A stretch of DNA of 35,698 nt from Collinsella sp. (GTDB lineage: Bacteria; Actinomycetota; Coriobacteriia; Coriobacteriales; Coriobacteriaceae), in the NCBI GenBank assembly GCA_019419625.1, contig DXZO01000023.1, positions 636-36,333 of the forward strand. The letters run 5' to 3'. Positions within the stretch are counted from its first letter, which is position 1, and the number at the start of each line of letters is the position of its first letter. Positions 1 through 7,534 of this stretch are shown here, piece after piece. The position numbers were made by a program, and so were the translations under genes. The notes below the pieces were generated by a model that saw nothing but the letters and a program-made list of their open reading frames with translations, made no database searches and had not been told where the DNA came from.

Positions 1-96
1 AATCAAAGCATCCAACCGCCGACGCAGCGCAGGCACCGTGGCGATGTCGATATCGCCTGGTGGCGTCAAAACCGCTATGTCATTCCACTCATTCAT
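1..96 (-). CDS. STAS-domain anti-sigma factor antagonist (RsbV/SpoIIAA-like), N-terminal part only
   Basis: The reading frame starts at ATG 96-94 and runs off the left edge, giving 32 residues. They begin MNEWNDIAVLTPPGDIDIAT, which is how a STAS domain opens: a first beta strand followed by the G-D-[IL]-D-x-x-[TS] turn. STAS antagonists bind an anti-sigma kinase when unphosphorylated and so release a sigma factor. The regulatory serine lies beyond the edge and cannot be checked. A purine-rich GGGGAA lies about 12 bases upstream of the ATG. It follows, on the same strand and 81 bases downstream, a PP2C phosphatase of the RsbU/SpoIIE kind, the usual partner that dephosphorylates such antagonists. 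An RsbW-type kinase gene may follow outside the window; that is inference. Confidence 0.75.
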   Translation of the reverse strand, partial: MNEWNDIAVLTPPGDIDIATVPALRRRLDALI

Positions 97-177
97 ACGA
101 CCATGGTTCCCCAAAAGAGCTTGTTCGATGCATGCCTTTCCGCATCCGTGCGGATTCGGCGCGCCCAGCGTCGCTGT

Positions 178-2523
178 TTAGGACCGGCCCCGCAAAAACT
201 CAAGGGACACTAATGCAATGTCATCGTCCAGCGCCGATTCGGTAAATCGGTCGAGCTCGCCCAAGACCTTGCCGCAGATTCCCGATACGCCCTCACCCGA
301 GACAGAGAGTAGAAGATCACGAAGGCGCTGCTCGCCAAAGAACGCTCCGGTGCGGTCGCGGGCCTCAATCGTTCCATCCGTATACATGAAGAGCATGTCG
401 CCAGGAGCGAACGTAAACACGCCCGTCTCGTAAACCATGCTCTCAAATGCACCGATTACGCCCGATTGGCATCCAAGCAGCTCGACCTCTCCCCCACGGG
501 CCTCGCCGCCACCCAGCGGCATCGACTCTGGCCTGATGACCATGGTCGGAGGATGGCCCGCCGAACAATACGTTGCGCGTCCGGTTTTAAGGTCAATCTT
601 GGCGATAAAGGCCGTCACGAACGTCTCGACCCTCGAGAAGCCCATGAGCATGCTGTTAAGGGAGCGTGCCATGCGGGCCGGTCCAGCGCCCTCCCAGGCA
701 TATGCCGTCAGGGCCGTCTTGACGAGCGCGGACATCGATGCAGCCTCAATGCCTTTGCCAGACACATCGCCCAGAATCATGACGGCGCAGTCGTCGGGAA
801 GACGGATGAGCGTATAGAAATCGCCGCCGACCAACGCTGAGTTCGTGGCCGACAGGTACACCGAATCGGCGGCGATTCCCGGAACATCCCCCAGGGAATT
901 TCTCATGCCAATCTGGAGGGTCTGAGCGATATGGCGCTCCTCGCGCTTTTGAGATTCGCCTTCGTAGATCAGTTCAAAGTCATGCGCCAAGTGCACCAAG
1001 TAGTCATATTCAAGATCATCAATCGGCTCTTGGCTACCATCACGAAGCAGCAGCGCACGCGTCGTCGGCCCCTTCGCAACAGAAGCAGGAACGATTGCGT
1101 CGTTACTGTGCTTGCCATCGCCCTCAGGGCGTGGGCGCCCCGCCTCGATGCCGGCGTCGACGTAGAGACCCTGGCAAGGCAGGCCATGCGCTCTAAGCCA
1201 GCCTCCCATAGGCATCGATTCGTCAACGCGAGTTATACGGACGTGTTTAAGGTCCTCGGCACTCGTGCCGCCCAAAACAGATGCCTCAAAGCCATCAGGG
1301 GCAGCCCCCAAACGTGCCGCTGGCGCCGTCGTGGAAAAGAAAAGCTTCTCGGGATCGTCCGGCAAAGCAACGCGACTGCCGCCTTCAAAATCTATGACGT
1401 AGGAATCCAGACTGGCGTCATACTCAATAGGGCAAAAATGGCAGTTGAGCATATTGCAGATCTCGGACGATACCGCCTGGGTAGCCGCGGCGGAATCGTC
1501 TAGAAAGGTAAACAACTCATCCCGCAAGACATTGAGCGAGCGGCCAAGCTCGGCCGTGCGACGGGAGCGAAGGCTCGATGCCATGCCGACCAGCTGGATA
1601 GACAGGTAATCGCAAATGACCTCAAGTACATTAACATCATAAGCGAGCGGTGCCTGGGGGCGTTTCCAACCAACTTCCAGCACGCCAAGGATCTGCGTAC
1701 CGTAAAAAACGGGAAGACAGATTTCACTGCGGTACGGAGGCATATCCTGCATGCGCAACAGGTGCTTAGAACGATTATCCAGGTCCATGAACATACCGGA
1801 GGCGGCCTTATCGCCCTCAAGGTCCTGTTGAATCGACAAGCGACAGGCACGCGACTCACGAAGAACATACGTCGGAATGCCGGCGCCATACGGCAAAAAC
1901 TCGGGCAGGTAGCTGTCGAGCAGCTCCTTGGAAACACCGCGAAGCTTAAAGCCGCCGCTCTCAGAAAAATAGATAGCAGCACCCGAAGCATCGAGCGTTC
2001 CTACAAGCTGGTTCAAAACGGTATCAAGCAGGCTGGGTAACTCATCGGAGCCCACAGTGCTCATAATGACCGAGAGCGTGCCAGAGAGACGCTTGTTCGC
2101 CACTCTAAGCTCCGATAACGCACGCTTGAGTTGCCGGTCGTGAGAATACTGTTCCTCAATACTGTGAAGCGCCACCAGGACACGTGGCGCGCGGCGCCCA
2201 AAGATGCGTGGAGGCGTTACGGAGCCCGCACGAACCAAGACGGGAATGAAAGAGCCGTCACTCAGTTTGAGCATCAGTTGGTTCTCTGAGCCATCAGTTT
2301 CAAATGGCAGACGATGTTCCGTCGCACGCTCAAAAGCGGACGAGTACAGGACGTCTTTAACATCTCCACCGATGACGTCGGCGCGTTCCTCGCACATCAA
2401 ACCAAGTAAGCGATTATTCACATGCAGAATGGTTCCGTCGAGCTCGCAGATGATGACAGCATCGCTCGTGATCTCGACTAGTTGGGCAACGTCTGCCCAC
2501 TCGTTGCGTTCAAGCGTTTCCAT
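178..2523 (-). CDS. PAS/GAF sensor PP2C-type (SpoIIE/RsbU) serine phosphatase
   Basis: This large soluble protein of about 781 residues has a sensory front and a phosphatase end. Residues about 10-120 read as a PAS domain (DGTILHVNNRLLGL). Residues about 150-310 read as a GAF domain, followed by a weaker second GAF-like stretch with a Cys-rich CNMLNCHFC motif. The last 250 residues are a SpoIIE-type PP2C phosphatase with its metal-binding motifs: VGGDFY, LGDVSGKG, CSAGHPP, LFMYTDGTIEARD and LDDDIALV. The family dephosphorylates STAS antagonists to activate a sigma factor, and a STAS gene follows directly. I chose ATG 2523 over an in-frame GTG at 2535 because GGTGGGG lies just upstream of the ATG. 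The signal sensed is unknown. The start lies only about 27 bases after the tRNA-Leu terminator, leaving little room for its own promoter. Confidence 0.9.
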   Translation of the reverse strand: METLERNEWADVAQLVEITSDAVIICELDGTILHVNNRLLGLMCEERADVIGGDVKDVLYSSAFERATEHRLPFETDGSENQLMLKLSDGSFIPVLVRAGSVTPPRIFGRRAPRVLVALHSIEEQYSHDRQLKRALSELRVANKRLSGTLSVIMSTVGSDELPSLLDTVLNQLVGTLDASGAAIYFSESGGFKLRGVSKELLDSYLPEFLPYGAGIPTYVLRESRACRLSIQQDLEGDKAASGMFMDLDNRSKHLLRMQDMPPYRSEICLPVFYGTQILGVLEVGWKRPQAPLAYDVNVLEVICDYLSIQLVGMASSLRSRRTAELGRSLNVLRDELFTFLDDSAAATQAVSSEICNMLNCHFCPIEYDASLDSYVIDFEGGSRVALPDDPEKLFFSTTAPAARLGAAPDGFEASVLGGTSAEDLKHVRITRVDESMPMGGWLRAHGLPCQGLYVDAGIEAGRPRPEGDGKHSNDAIVPASVAKGPTTRALLLRDGSQEPIDDLEYDYLVHLAHDFELIYEGESQKREERHIAQTLQIGMRNSLGDVPGIAADSVYLSATNSALVGGDFYTLIRLPDDCAVMILGDVSGKGIEAASMSALVKTALTAYAWEGAGPARMARSLNSMLMGFSRVETFVTAFIAKIDLKTGRATYCSAGHPPTMVIRPESMPLGGGEARGGEVELLGCQSGVIGAFESMVYETGVFTFAPGDMLFMYTDGTIEARDRTGAFFGEQRLRDLLLSVSGEGVSGICGKVLGELDRFTESALDDDIALVSLEFLRGRS

Positions 2524-2549
2524 CGTGGACCCCACCGTCTATCGGTAAC

Positions 2550-2571
2550 AAAAAAGCCTCCGAAGAGGCTT
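2550..2571 (-). terminator. Rho-independent terminator after tRNA-Leu
   Basis: On the minus strand a perfect 7-bp stem (AAGCCTC / GAGGCTT, positions 2565-2571 and 2554-2560) closes on a TTCG tetraloop and runs into six T. It begins about 11 bases after the tRNA 3' end and stops about 27 bases before the phosphatase start codon. Confidence 0.9.
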
Positions 2572-2582
2572 CTCAAATGCGA

Positions 2583-2672
2583 TGGTGTCGGAGGCGGGAC
2601 TTGAACCCGCATGACCAAAAAGCGGTCACTAGCACCTCAAGCTAGCGCGTCTGCCAATTCCGCCACTCCGAC
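2583..2672 (-). tRNA. tRNA-Leu, anticodon GAG, CCA encoded
   Basis: The cloverleaf can be drawn by hand. The acceptor stem GTCGGAG (2672-2666) pairs with CTCCGAC (2593-2587), followed by discriminator A and an encoded CCA (2585-2583). The anticodon stem CTAGC/GCTAG holds the loop TTGAGGT, giving anticodon GAG, which reads CUC and CUU leucine codons. The long variable arm TGACC-GCTTTTT-GGTCA is class II, as expected for leucine. The T arm has the usual GGTTCAAGTCC. A terminator follows directly. Confidence 0.97.
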
Positions 2673-2729
2673 ATGCTATATTGTTGATTCACGGTTCGTT
2701 TTTTTGGACCCGCGCGTTCAACGAGGAAG

Positions 2730-2759
2730 ATAATAACCTATGATTCGAGAACTGTGCAA
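2730..2759 (-). promoter_or_regulatory. Possible tRNA-Leu promoter
   Basis: A good -10 hexamer TATTAT (2735-2730) lies about 58 bases before the tRNA. A weak -35 match TTGCAC (2759-2754) sits 18 bases further upstream. The -35 overlaps the outer arm of the palindromic element at 2743-2974. The call rests mostly on the -10 box and position. Confidence 0.35.
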
Positions 2760-2974
2760 GCACTTTTTTCAAAAAAGTTTACGAATTTGTAAATGCGCTG
2801 GTAGACGGACCTGTTCGGGCCGGAATGAGGTTGCTTTCCAACGCGTCCTCGGGCATGCGGCATTATTTTGATTCGCGCTTCGCGCTACAAAAAAATGCCG
2901 CCCCCTGCGGAATGCGTTGGAAAGCAACCTCATTCCGGCCCTAGGAGTATGTACTCCGGGCACAGTTCTCAAAT
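2743..2974. repeat. Nested inverted-repeat element 1 (MITE- or REP-like)
   Basis: Two perfect 28-bp arms, 2817-2844 and 2914-2941, begin GGGCCGGAATGAGG on the left and are exact reverse complements. Inside them is another 8-bp pair (2857-2864 / 2894-2901, GCGGCATT / AATGCCGC) and a small central GCGC hairpin. Outside lies a further pair, 2743-2757 and 2960-2974, matching at 14 of 15 positions and including the 11-bp GAGAACTGTGC / GCACAGTTCTC. The whole could fold as one long stem or mark the ends of a small non-coding mobile element. No coding capacity and no flanking target duplication were recognised. Confidence 0.7.
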
Positions 2975-3001
2975 ATGTTCTGGGGCTGATATAAATTTAG
3001 T

Positions 3002-3056
3002 GGCTCGGCTTTGCCGAGCCCTTATATAAGGAGGCCGGAGCTTTTGCTCCGGCCTC
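3002..3056. repeat. Two adjacent compact hairpins
   Basis: An 8-bp stem GGCTCGGC-TTT-GCCGAGCC (3002-3020) is followed by the self-complementary CTTATATAAG (3021-3030). An 11-bp stem GAGGCCGGAGC-TTTT-GCTCCGGCCTC (3031-3056) comes next. Neither is followed by a T tract on either strand, so they are not typical intrinsic terminators. They could stabilise the 3' end of the opp transcript. Confidence 0.6.
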
Positions 3057-3123
3057 ACTAACTATCCCATTAGATTAAGTGAGCGATCAAGGAATCGCCC
3101 CCCCCCTGCATCGGTAACACAGA

Positions 3124-3251
3124 GCCCGTGCTGGACTTAGTTTTCAGAACATTCCGCAGACCAGGAAACCCCCTTATCCGCAGCTCCGAAGGAGCAGGAT
3201 AAGGGGGTTTCCATGGTCGAGGACGTTCTGAAAACTAAGTCCAGCACGGGC
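3124..3251. repeat. Nested inverted-repeat element 2, near-perfect 128-base hairpin
   Basis: Perfect 27-bp outer arms (3124-3150 / 3225-3251, left arm starting GCCCGTGCTGGACTTAG) enclose a second perfect 16-bp pair (3164-3179 / 3197-3212, left arm GGAAACCCCCTTATCC). That pair is flanked by GACCA/TGGTC and holds a GCTCC-GAA-GGAGC tip. Short unpaired stretches separate the tiers. It lies immediately downstream of the last opp gene and may end or protect that transcript, but its length and tiered build go well beyond an ordinary terminator. It shares no obvious sequence with element 1. Confidence 0.75.
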
Positions 3252-3267
3252 CCGGACAAACAGCCGA

Positions 3268-4296
<1,029 letters not shown>

Positions 4297-5388
4297 TTAC
4301 GCCTCGCCTCCCTTCTTGGAATCCTTGCGCGTACGGGACGTCTCAGGAGCGTTCTTGAGGAACTCGGGGTCACCGGAGTAGTGGCACGCAGAGTAATGAC
4401 CAGACTCGGTGACAACGCGCTCGGGGCGCTGCTTGCGGCACTTATCCGTCGCATAGGGGCAACGAGGAGAGAAGACGCAGCCCTCAGGCAAGTTCATGAG
4501 CGAAGGCGGGTTGCCGTGAATCGGCGTCAGCGGCTTCTTCTCTTCGATGGCCTGCTCCGGGATGGAGCGGATAAGGCCCCAGGTGTAGGGGTGGCGGCTC
4601 TCGTAGAAGATTTCCTCAGCAGTACCGAACTCGACAGGACGGCCGGCATACATAACCATGATTTTGTCGGCCATATCGGCGACAACGCCCAGGTCATGGG
4701 TAATCATGATGATGGCGTTGCCGTTCTTCTCCTGCATTTCCTGCATAAGCTCAATAATCTGAGCCTGAATGGTAACGTCCAGGGCGGTCGTGGGCTCGTC
4801 GGCAATCAGAATATCGGGATCGCAGGCAAGGGCCATAGCAATCATGACGCGCTGACGCATGCCACCAGAGAACTGGTGCGGATACTCATTGACGCGCTTC
4901 TCGGGCTCGGGAATGCCAACGAGGTCCAAAAGCTCGGTGGCGCGCTTGAGCGCCTCCTGCTTGGAGTAGCCACGATGCAGACGAAGGCCCTCGCCCACCT
5001 GCTTGCCGATCTTATAGACCGGGTTCAAGGAGGTCATAGGATCCTGGAAGATCATCGCGATATCGTTACCGCGAATGTGCTGCATCTCTTCCTCGGTCAT
5101 CTCGAGGATAGAACGACCGCGATAGCGAACGTCGCCGCCCTCAATCTTTCCCGGAGGCATCGAGATAAGACCCATGATGGTCATGGCGGTCACGGACTTA
5201 CCGGAGCCGGACTCACCGACGACACCCAGGGTCTCACCGCGATCGAGCGTGTAGGACACACCGTCGACAGCGCGAACGACACCATCCTCAGTATGGAAAT
5301 ACATCTTAAGGTCATCGACCTCGAGCAGATGCTGGCCCTCGGGAACCGGCTGGTCCTTCAGGTCCACATAGTTCTTGTTCTTCTTCAT
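4297..5388 (-). CDS. oppD: Oligopeptide/dipeptide ABC transporter ATP-binding protein (OppD/DppD type)
   Basis: This is the second ATPase of the peptide importer, 363 residues long. It has Walker A GESGSGKS at 58-65, Q-loop IFQDP near 114, SGGMR signature at 174-178 and Walker B ILIADEP at 193-199, followed by TTALD. The C-terminal oligo_HPY segment carries HPYTWGL and the cysteine pattern GCVFSPRCPYA...C...C. The N-terminus has about 20 extra charged residues before the first strand. It starts 2 bases after the oppC stop and ends one base before the oppF ATG, so oppC-D-F form one transcription unit. Length and motifs are normal for the family; it is assigned D rather than F from gene order and the SGGMRQRV signature. 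Confidence 0.93.
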   Translation of the reverse strand: MKKNKNYVDLKDQPVPEGQHLLEVDDLKMYFHTEDGVVRAVDGVSYTLDRGETLGVVGESGSGKSVTAMTIMGLISMPPGKIEGGDVRYRGRSILEMTEEEMQHIRGNDIAMIFQDPMTSLNPVYKIGKQVGEGLRLHRGYSKQEALKRATELLDLVGIPEPEKRVNEYPHQFSGGMRQRVMIAMALACDPDILIADEPTTALDVTIQAQIIELMQEMQEKNGNAIIMITHDLGVVADMADKIMVMYAGRPVEFGTAEEIFYESRHPYTWGLIRSIPEQAIEEKKPLTPIHGNPPSLMNLPEGCVFSPRCPYATDKCRKQRPERVVTESGHYSACHYSGDPEFLKNAPETSRTRKDSKKGGEA

Positions 5389-5390
5389 CC

Positions 5391-6326
5391 TTATGCGTCC
5401 TTCATCTTGACGTCGAGGGCGTCGCGCAGACCGTCACCCAGCAGGGTGAAGGCGAGCACCGTCGAGAGAATTGCCAGACCGGGCATGATCATCATCCAGG
5501 GAGCAGTCAGAAGATACTGCTGACCGTCCTGAATCATGGAGCCCCACGAAGGCGTAGGCGGAATAACGCCCATGCCGAGGAAGGACAGAGCGGACTCGGT
5601 CAAAATGGCACCACCAATGTTCATGGTCGCGTAGACCACGATGGAGGCAACGGAGTTCGGGAAGATGTGACGCACGACGATACGAGCATCGGATGCACCC
5701 ATCGCGCGCGCAGCGTCAACATAGTCGTTTTCCTTGACCGTCAGGATTGCAGATCGGAAGACGCGCGCAATCGAAGGCCAGCCGAGAACACCGATGGCGA
5801 TAAAGACGTTCTGAAGACCACGGCCGATAACGGCGATCATGGCGACGACGAACAGCACGTACGGGAACGCTAGGAAGATATCCGCACAGCGCATGATGAT
5901 CGTATCCCAGATTCCGCCGTAGAAACCGGCCAGAGCACCCATGACCAAACCGATCACCGTGGAGATGGCGGTGGCCATAATGCCGACGGACAGCGAAACG
6001 CGTGCACCGTAGATAACGCGGACGAGAATGTCGCGGCCAAGGGCGTCGGTGCCAAACGGGTGCTCGGCACACGGAGCCAGCAGCGACGTCTCGGCCATGG
6101 TAGTCGAGTCGGAAGCCGTCGGCGACCCGAGCCAGGGCTTAGCCCACAGATCGGCGGTCAGGGCAACCAAAACGACGATGATAATCCAGCAGACACCGAT
6201 AACGGCGAGCTTGTTCTTACGAAGACGCTTAAAAGCGTCGCCCCACAGCGTGCGGGACTTGGCGGGAGCAGATGCGGCCTTGGTGGCGGTAGCCTGCTCC
6301 TGAGACTGAGAATCAGTTTCCTGCAT
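5391..6326 (-). CDS. oppC: Oligopeptide ABC transporter permease (OppC/DppC type)
   Basis: This 311-residue inner-membrane permease has an N-terminal cytoplasmic tail rich in Ala, Thr and Gln (about 35 residues). A first membrane helix at about 40-60 leads to an extracytoplasmic segment with HPFGTDALGRDI, the hallmark of OppC N-terminal regions. Five more helices follow, with the EAA loop RAMGASDARIVVRHIFPN that docks onto the ATPase. GMGVIPPTPSWG and the final DGLRDALDVKMK are also standard. The ribosome binding site GGGAGG lies 8 bases before the ATG. It is separated from oppB by 14 bases. Confidence 0.93.
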   Translation of the reverse strand: MQETDSQSQEQATATKAASAPAKSRTLWGDAFKRLRKNKLAVIGVCWIIIVVLVALTADLWAKPWLGSPTASDSTTMAETSLLAPCAEHPFGTDALGRDILVRVIYGARVSLSVGIMATAISTVIGLVMGALAGFYGGIWDTIIMRCADIFLAFPYVLFVVAMIAVIGRGLQNVFIAIGVLGWPSIARVFRSAILTVKENDYVDAARAMGASDARIVVRHIFPNSVASIVVYATMNIGGAILTESALSFLGMGVIPPTPSWGSMIQDGQQYLLTAPWMMIMPGLAILSTVLAFTLLGDGLRDALDVKMKDA

Positions 6327-6340
6327 GAGACGTACCTCCC

Positions 6341-7378
6341 TTAGGCCTTATCCGACGGACCGCCAAGGCGGATACGCGGGTCGAGGAATGCATAGCTAAT
6401 GTCGACGAGCAGGTTGATCACCATGACGACGACAACGATGAGCGTAACGCCGCCCATAACGATGGGCCAGTCACGCATGCTAATAGCGCGATAGACCTCA
6501 TAGCCGATACCGGGCCAGTTAAAGACCGTTTCGGTCAGGATGGCACCCGAAAGCATGCCGCCAAAGTCGACACCAATATAGGTAACGACGGGGATGAGTG
6601 CATTCTTAAGCGCATGCTTGATGATGATCGCGCGATTGGAGAGACCCTTGGCCTTTGCCGTACGGATGTAATCCTGGTTCATGACGTCAAGCAGCTGCGA
6701 GCGCATAATGCGGGCAGCATAGGCGGTCGAAACCGAAGCCAGCGTAATGGTTGGAAGCACATAGTGCATCCAATCCTGATACTGAGAGCTGGAACCGCCG
6801 GCACCCGAAATCGGCATGGAGAATGCGCCGCCGGTGGCATCCTTGAGGATGACGCCAAAGAACAGCTGCAGCAACATACCGAGCCAGAAGGCCGGGACGG
6901 CAACGAGGATCGACGTGGTGAGCGTTACCAAAATATCCCAGAAGGAATAACGCTTTACCGCCGAAATGATACCCGCACCGATACCCATGATTGCCTCGAG
7001 CACGATGGCGCACGCGGCAAGTTTGACCGTATACGGATACTTTTGGGCAAAGATTTCCGTAACCGGCAGCTTGCGCTGGTACGAATTACCCAGATCGCCA
7101 TGAAGCAGACCGTTCATGTAATACAGATAACGGTCTACAAGCGACGTCTGAACGGGATCGCCGTTCTCGTCAAGGATCGCGTTGCCGTCCTCGTCCGTCT
7201 GGACCAGGTGATAGCGTACGCGAAGCTGAAGCTCTACCTCGGGGGACAGAGCCTTGTCTCCACCGATCAGCTTGATCGGATCTCCCGGCACGATATTCTG
7301 GAGGGCGAACAGAATCAGCGTGACGCCCAAAAACACCGGGATGAACTGAAGCACACGTTTAACGATGTACTTACCCAT
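6341..7378 (-). CDS. oppB: Oligopeptide ABC transporter permease (OppB/DppB type)
   Basis: This 345-residue permease starts MGKYIVKRVLQFIPVFLGVT, the usual OppB first helix, followed by NIVPGDPIK. A long extracytoplasmic loop (about residues 50-100) carries the acidic insert TDEDGNAILDENGDPVQTS and then GLLHGDLGNSY. The EAA loop reads TAKAKGLSNRAIIIKHALKN, and the C-terminus ends with YAFLDPRIRLGG as in other family members. GGGGAG lies four bases before the ATG. It follows oppA after 156 bases that contain a strong hairpin, so it probably shares the oppA transcript at a reduced level. Confidence 0.93.
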   Translation of the reverse strand: MGKYIVKRVLQFIPVFLGVTLILFALQNIVPGDPIKLIGGDKALSPEVELQLRVRYHLVQTDEDGNAILDENGDPVQTSLVDRYLYYMNGLLHGDLGNSYQRKLPVTEIFAQKYPYTVKLAACAIVLEAIMGIGAGIISAVKRYSFWDILVTLTTSILVAVPAFWLGMLLQLFFGVILKDATGGAFSMPISGAGGSSSQYQDWMHYVLPTITLASVSTAYAARIMRSQLLDVMNQDYIRTAKAKGLSNRAIIIKHALKNALIPVVTYIGVDFGGMLSGAILTETVFNWPGIGYEVYRAISMRDWPIVMGGVTLIVVVVMVINLLVDISYAFLDPRIRLGGPSDKA

Positions 7379-7408
7379 ACCACTCCCCTATCTAGGGATT
7401 AACCTAAA

Positions 7409-7438
7409 TGGGATGCCGATCGCCAGACCGGCATCCCA
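7409..7438 (-). terminator. Intercistronic hairpin between oppA and oppB
   Basis: A perfect 10-bp stem (TGGGATGCCG 7409-7418 with CGGCATCCCA 7429-7438) lies 96 bases after the oppA stop and about 30 bases before the oppB ATG. On the minus strand it is followed only by ATTTAGG, so it is at best a partial terminator. Such hairpins often make binding-protein mRNA more abundant than the membrane-component mRNA. Confidence 0.6.
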
Positions 7439-7534
7439 AAATTACCATCAGCCAGTTTACCCCAGGTTAGGGGGAACTGTATGTTTCCCATGAGGTCTAC
7501 GTAAATACTTGACCCTCACGGAAGCTGCAAACTC

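Larger units (their letters stand above)
2673..3267. other. Gene-free, palindrome-rich interval between tRNA-Leu and oppF
   Basis: These 595 bases hold no convincing gene. They contain, in order, the tRNA promoter region, an AT-rich hairpin (2761-2780), a first nested inverted repeat (2743-2974), two compact hairpins (3002-3056), a run of nine C (3098-3106), and a second nested inverted repeat (3124-3251) ending 16 bases from the oppF stop codon. A 67-codon open frame at 2769-2972 only reflects the palindrome and has no ribosome binding site that I can see. Confidence 0.8.

Noticed and set aside
2769..2972. A 67-codon minus-strand open frame in the palindromic interval
   Set aside because: It reads through both arms of an inverted repeat, has no ribosome binding site and no similarity that I can recognise.
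3098..3106. Run of nine C as a phase-variable switch
   Set aside because: It lies in non-coding DNA over 160 bases from the nearest start or stop, with no promoter around it, so no switch could be argued. It could also be a sequencing-length ambiguity.
2743..3251. CRISPR array or group II intron as explanation for the repeats
   Set aside because: The repeats are inverted pairs of different sequence, not regularly spaced direct repeats, and no intron core or reverse transcriptase is present.
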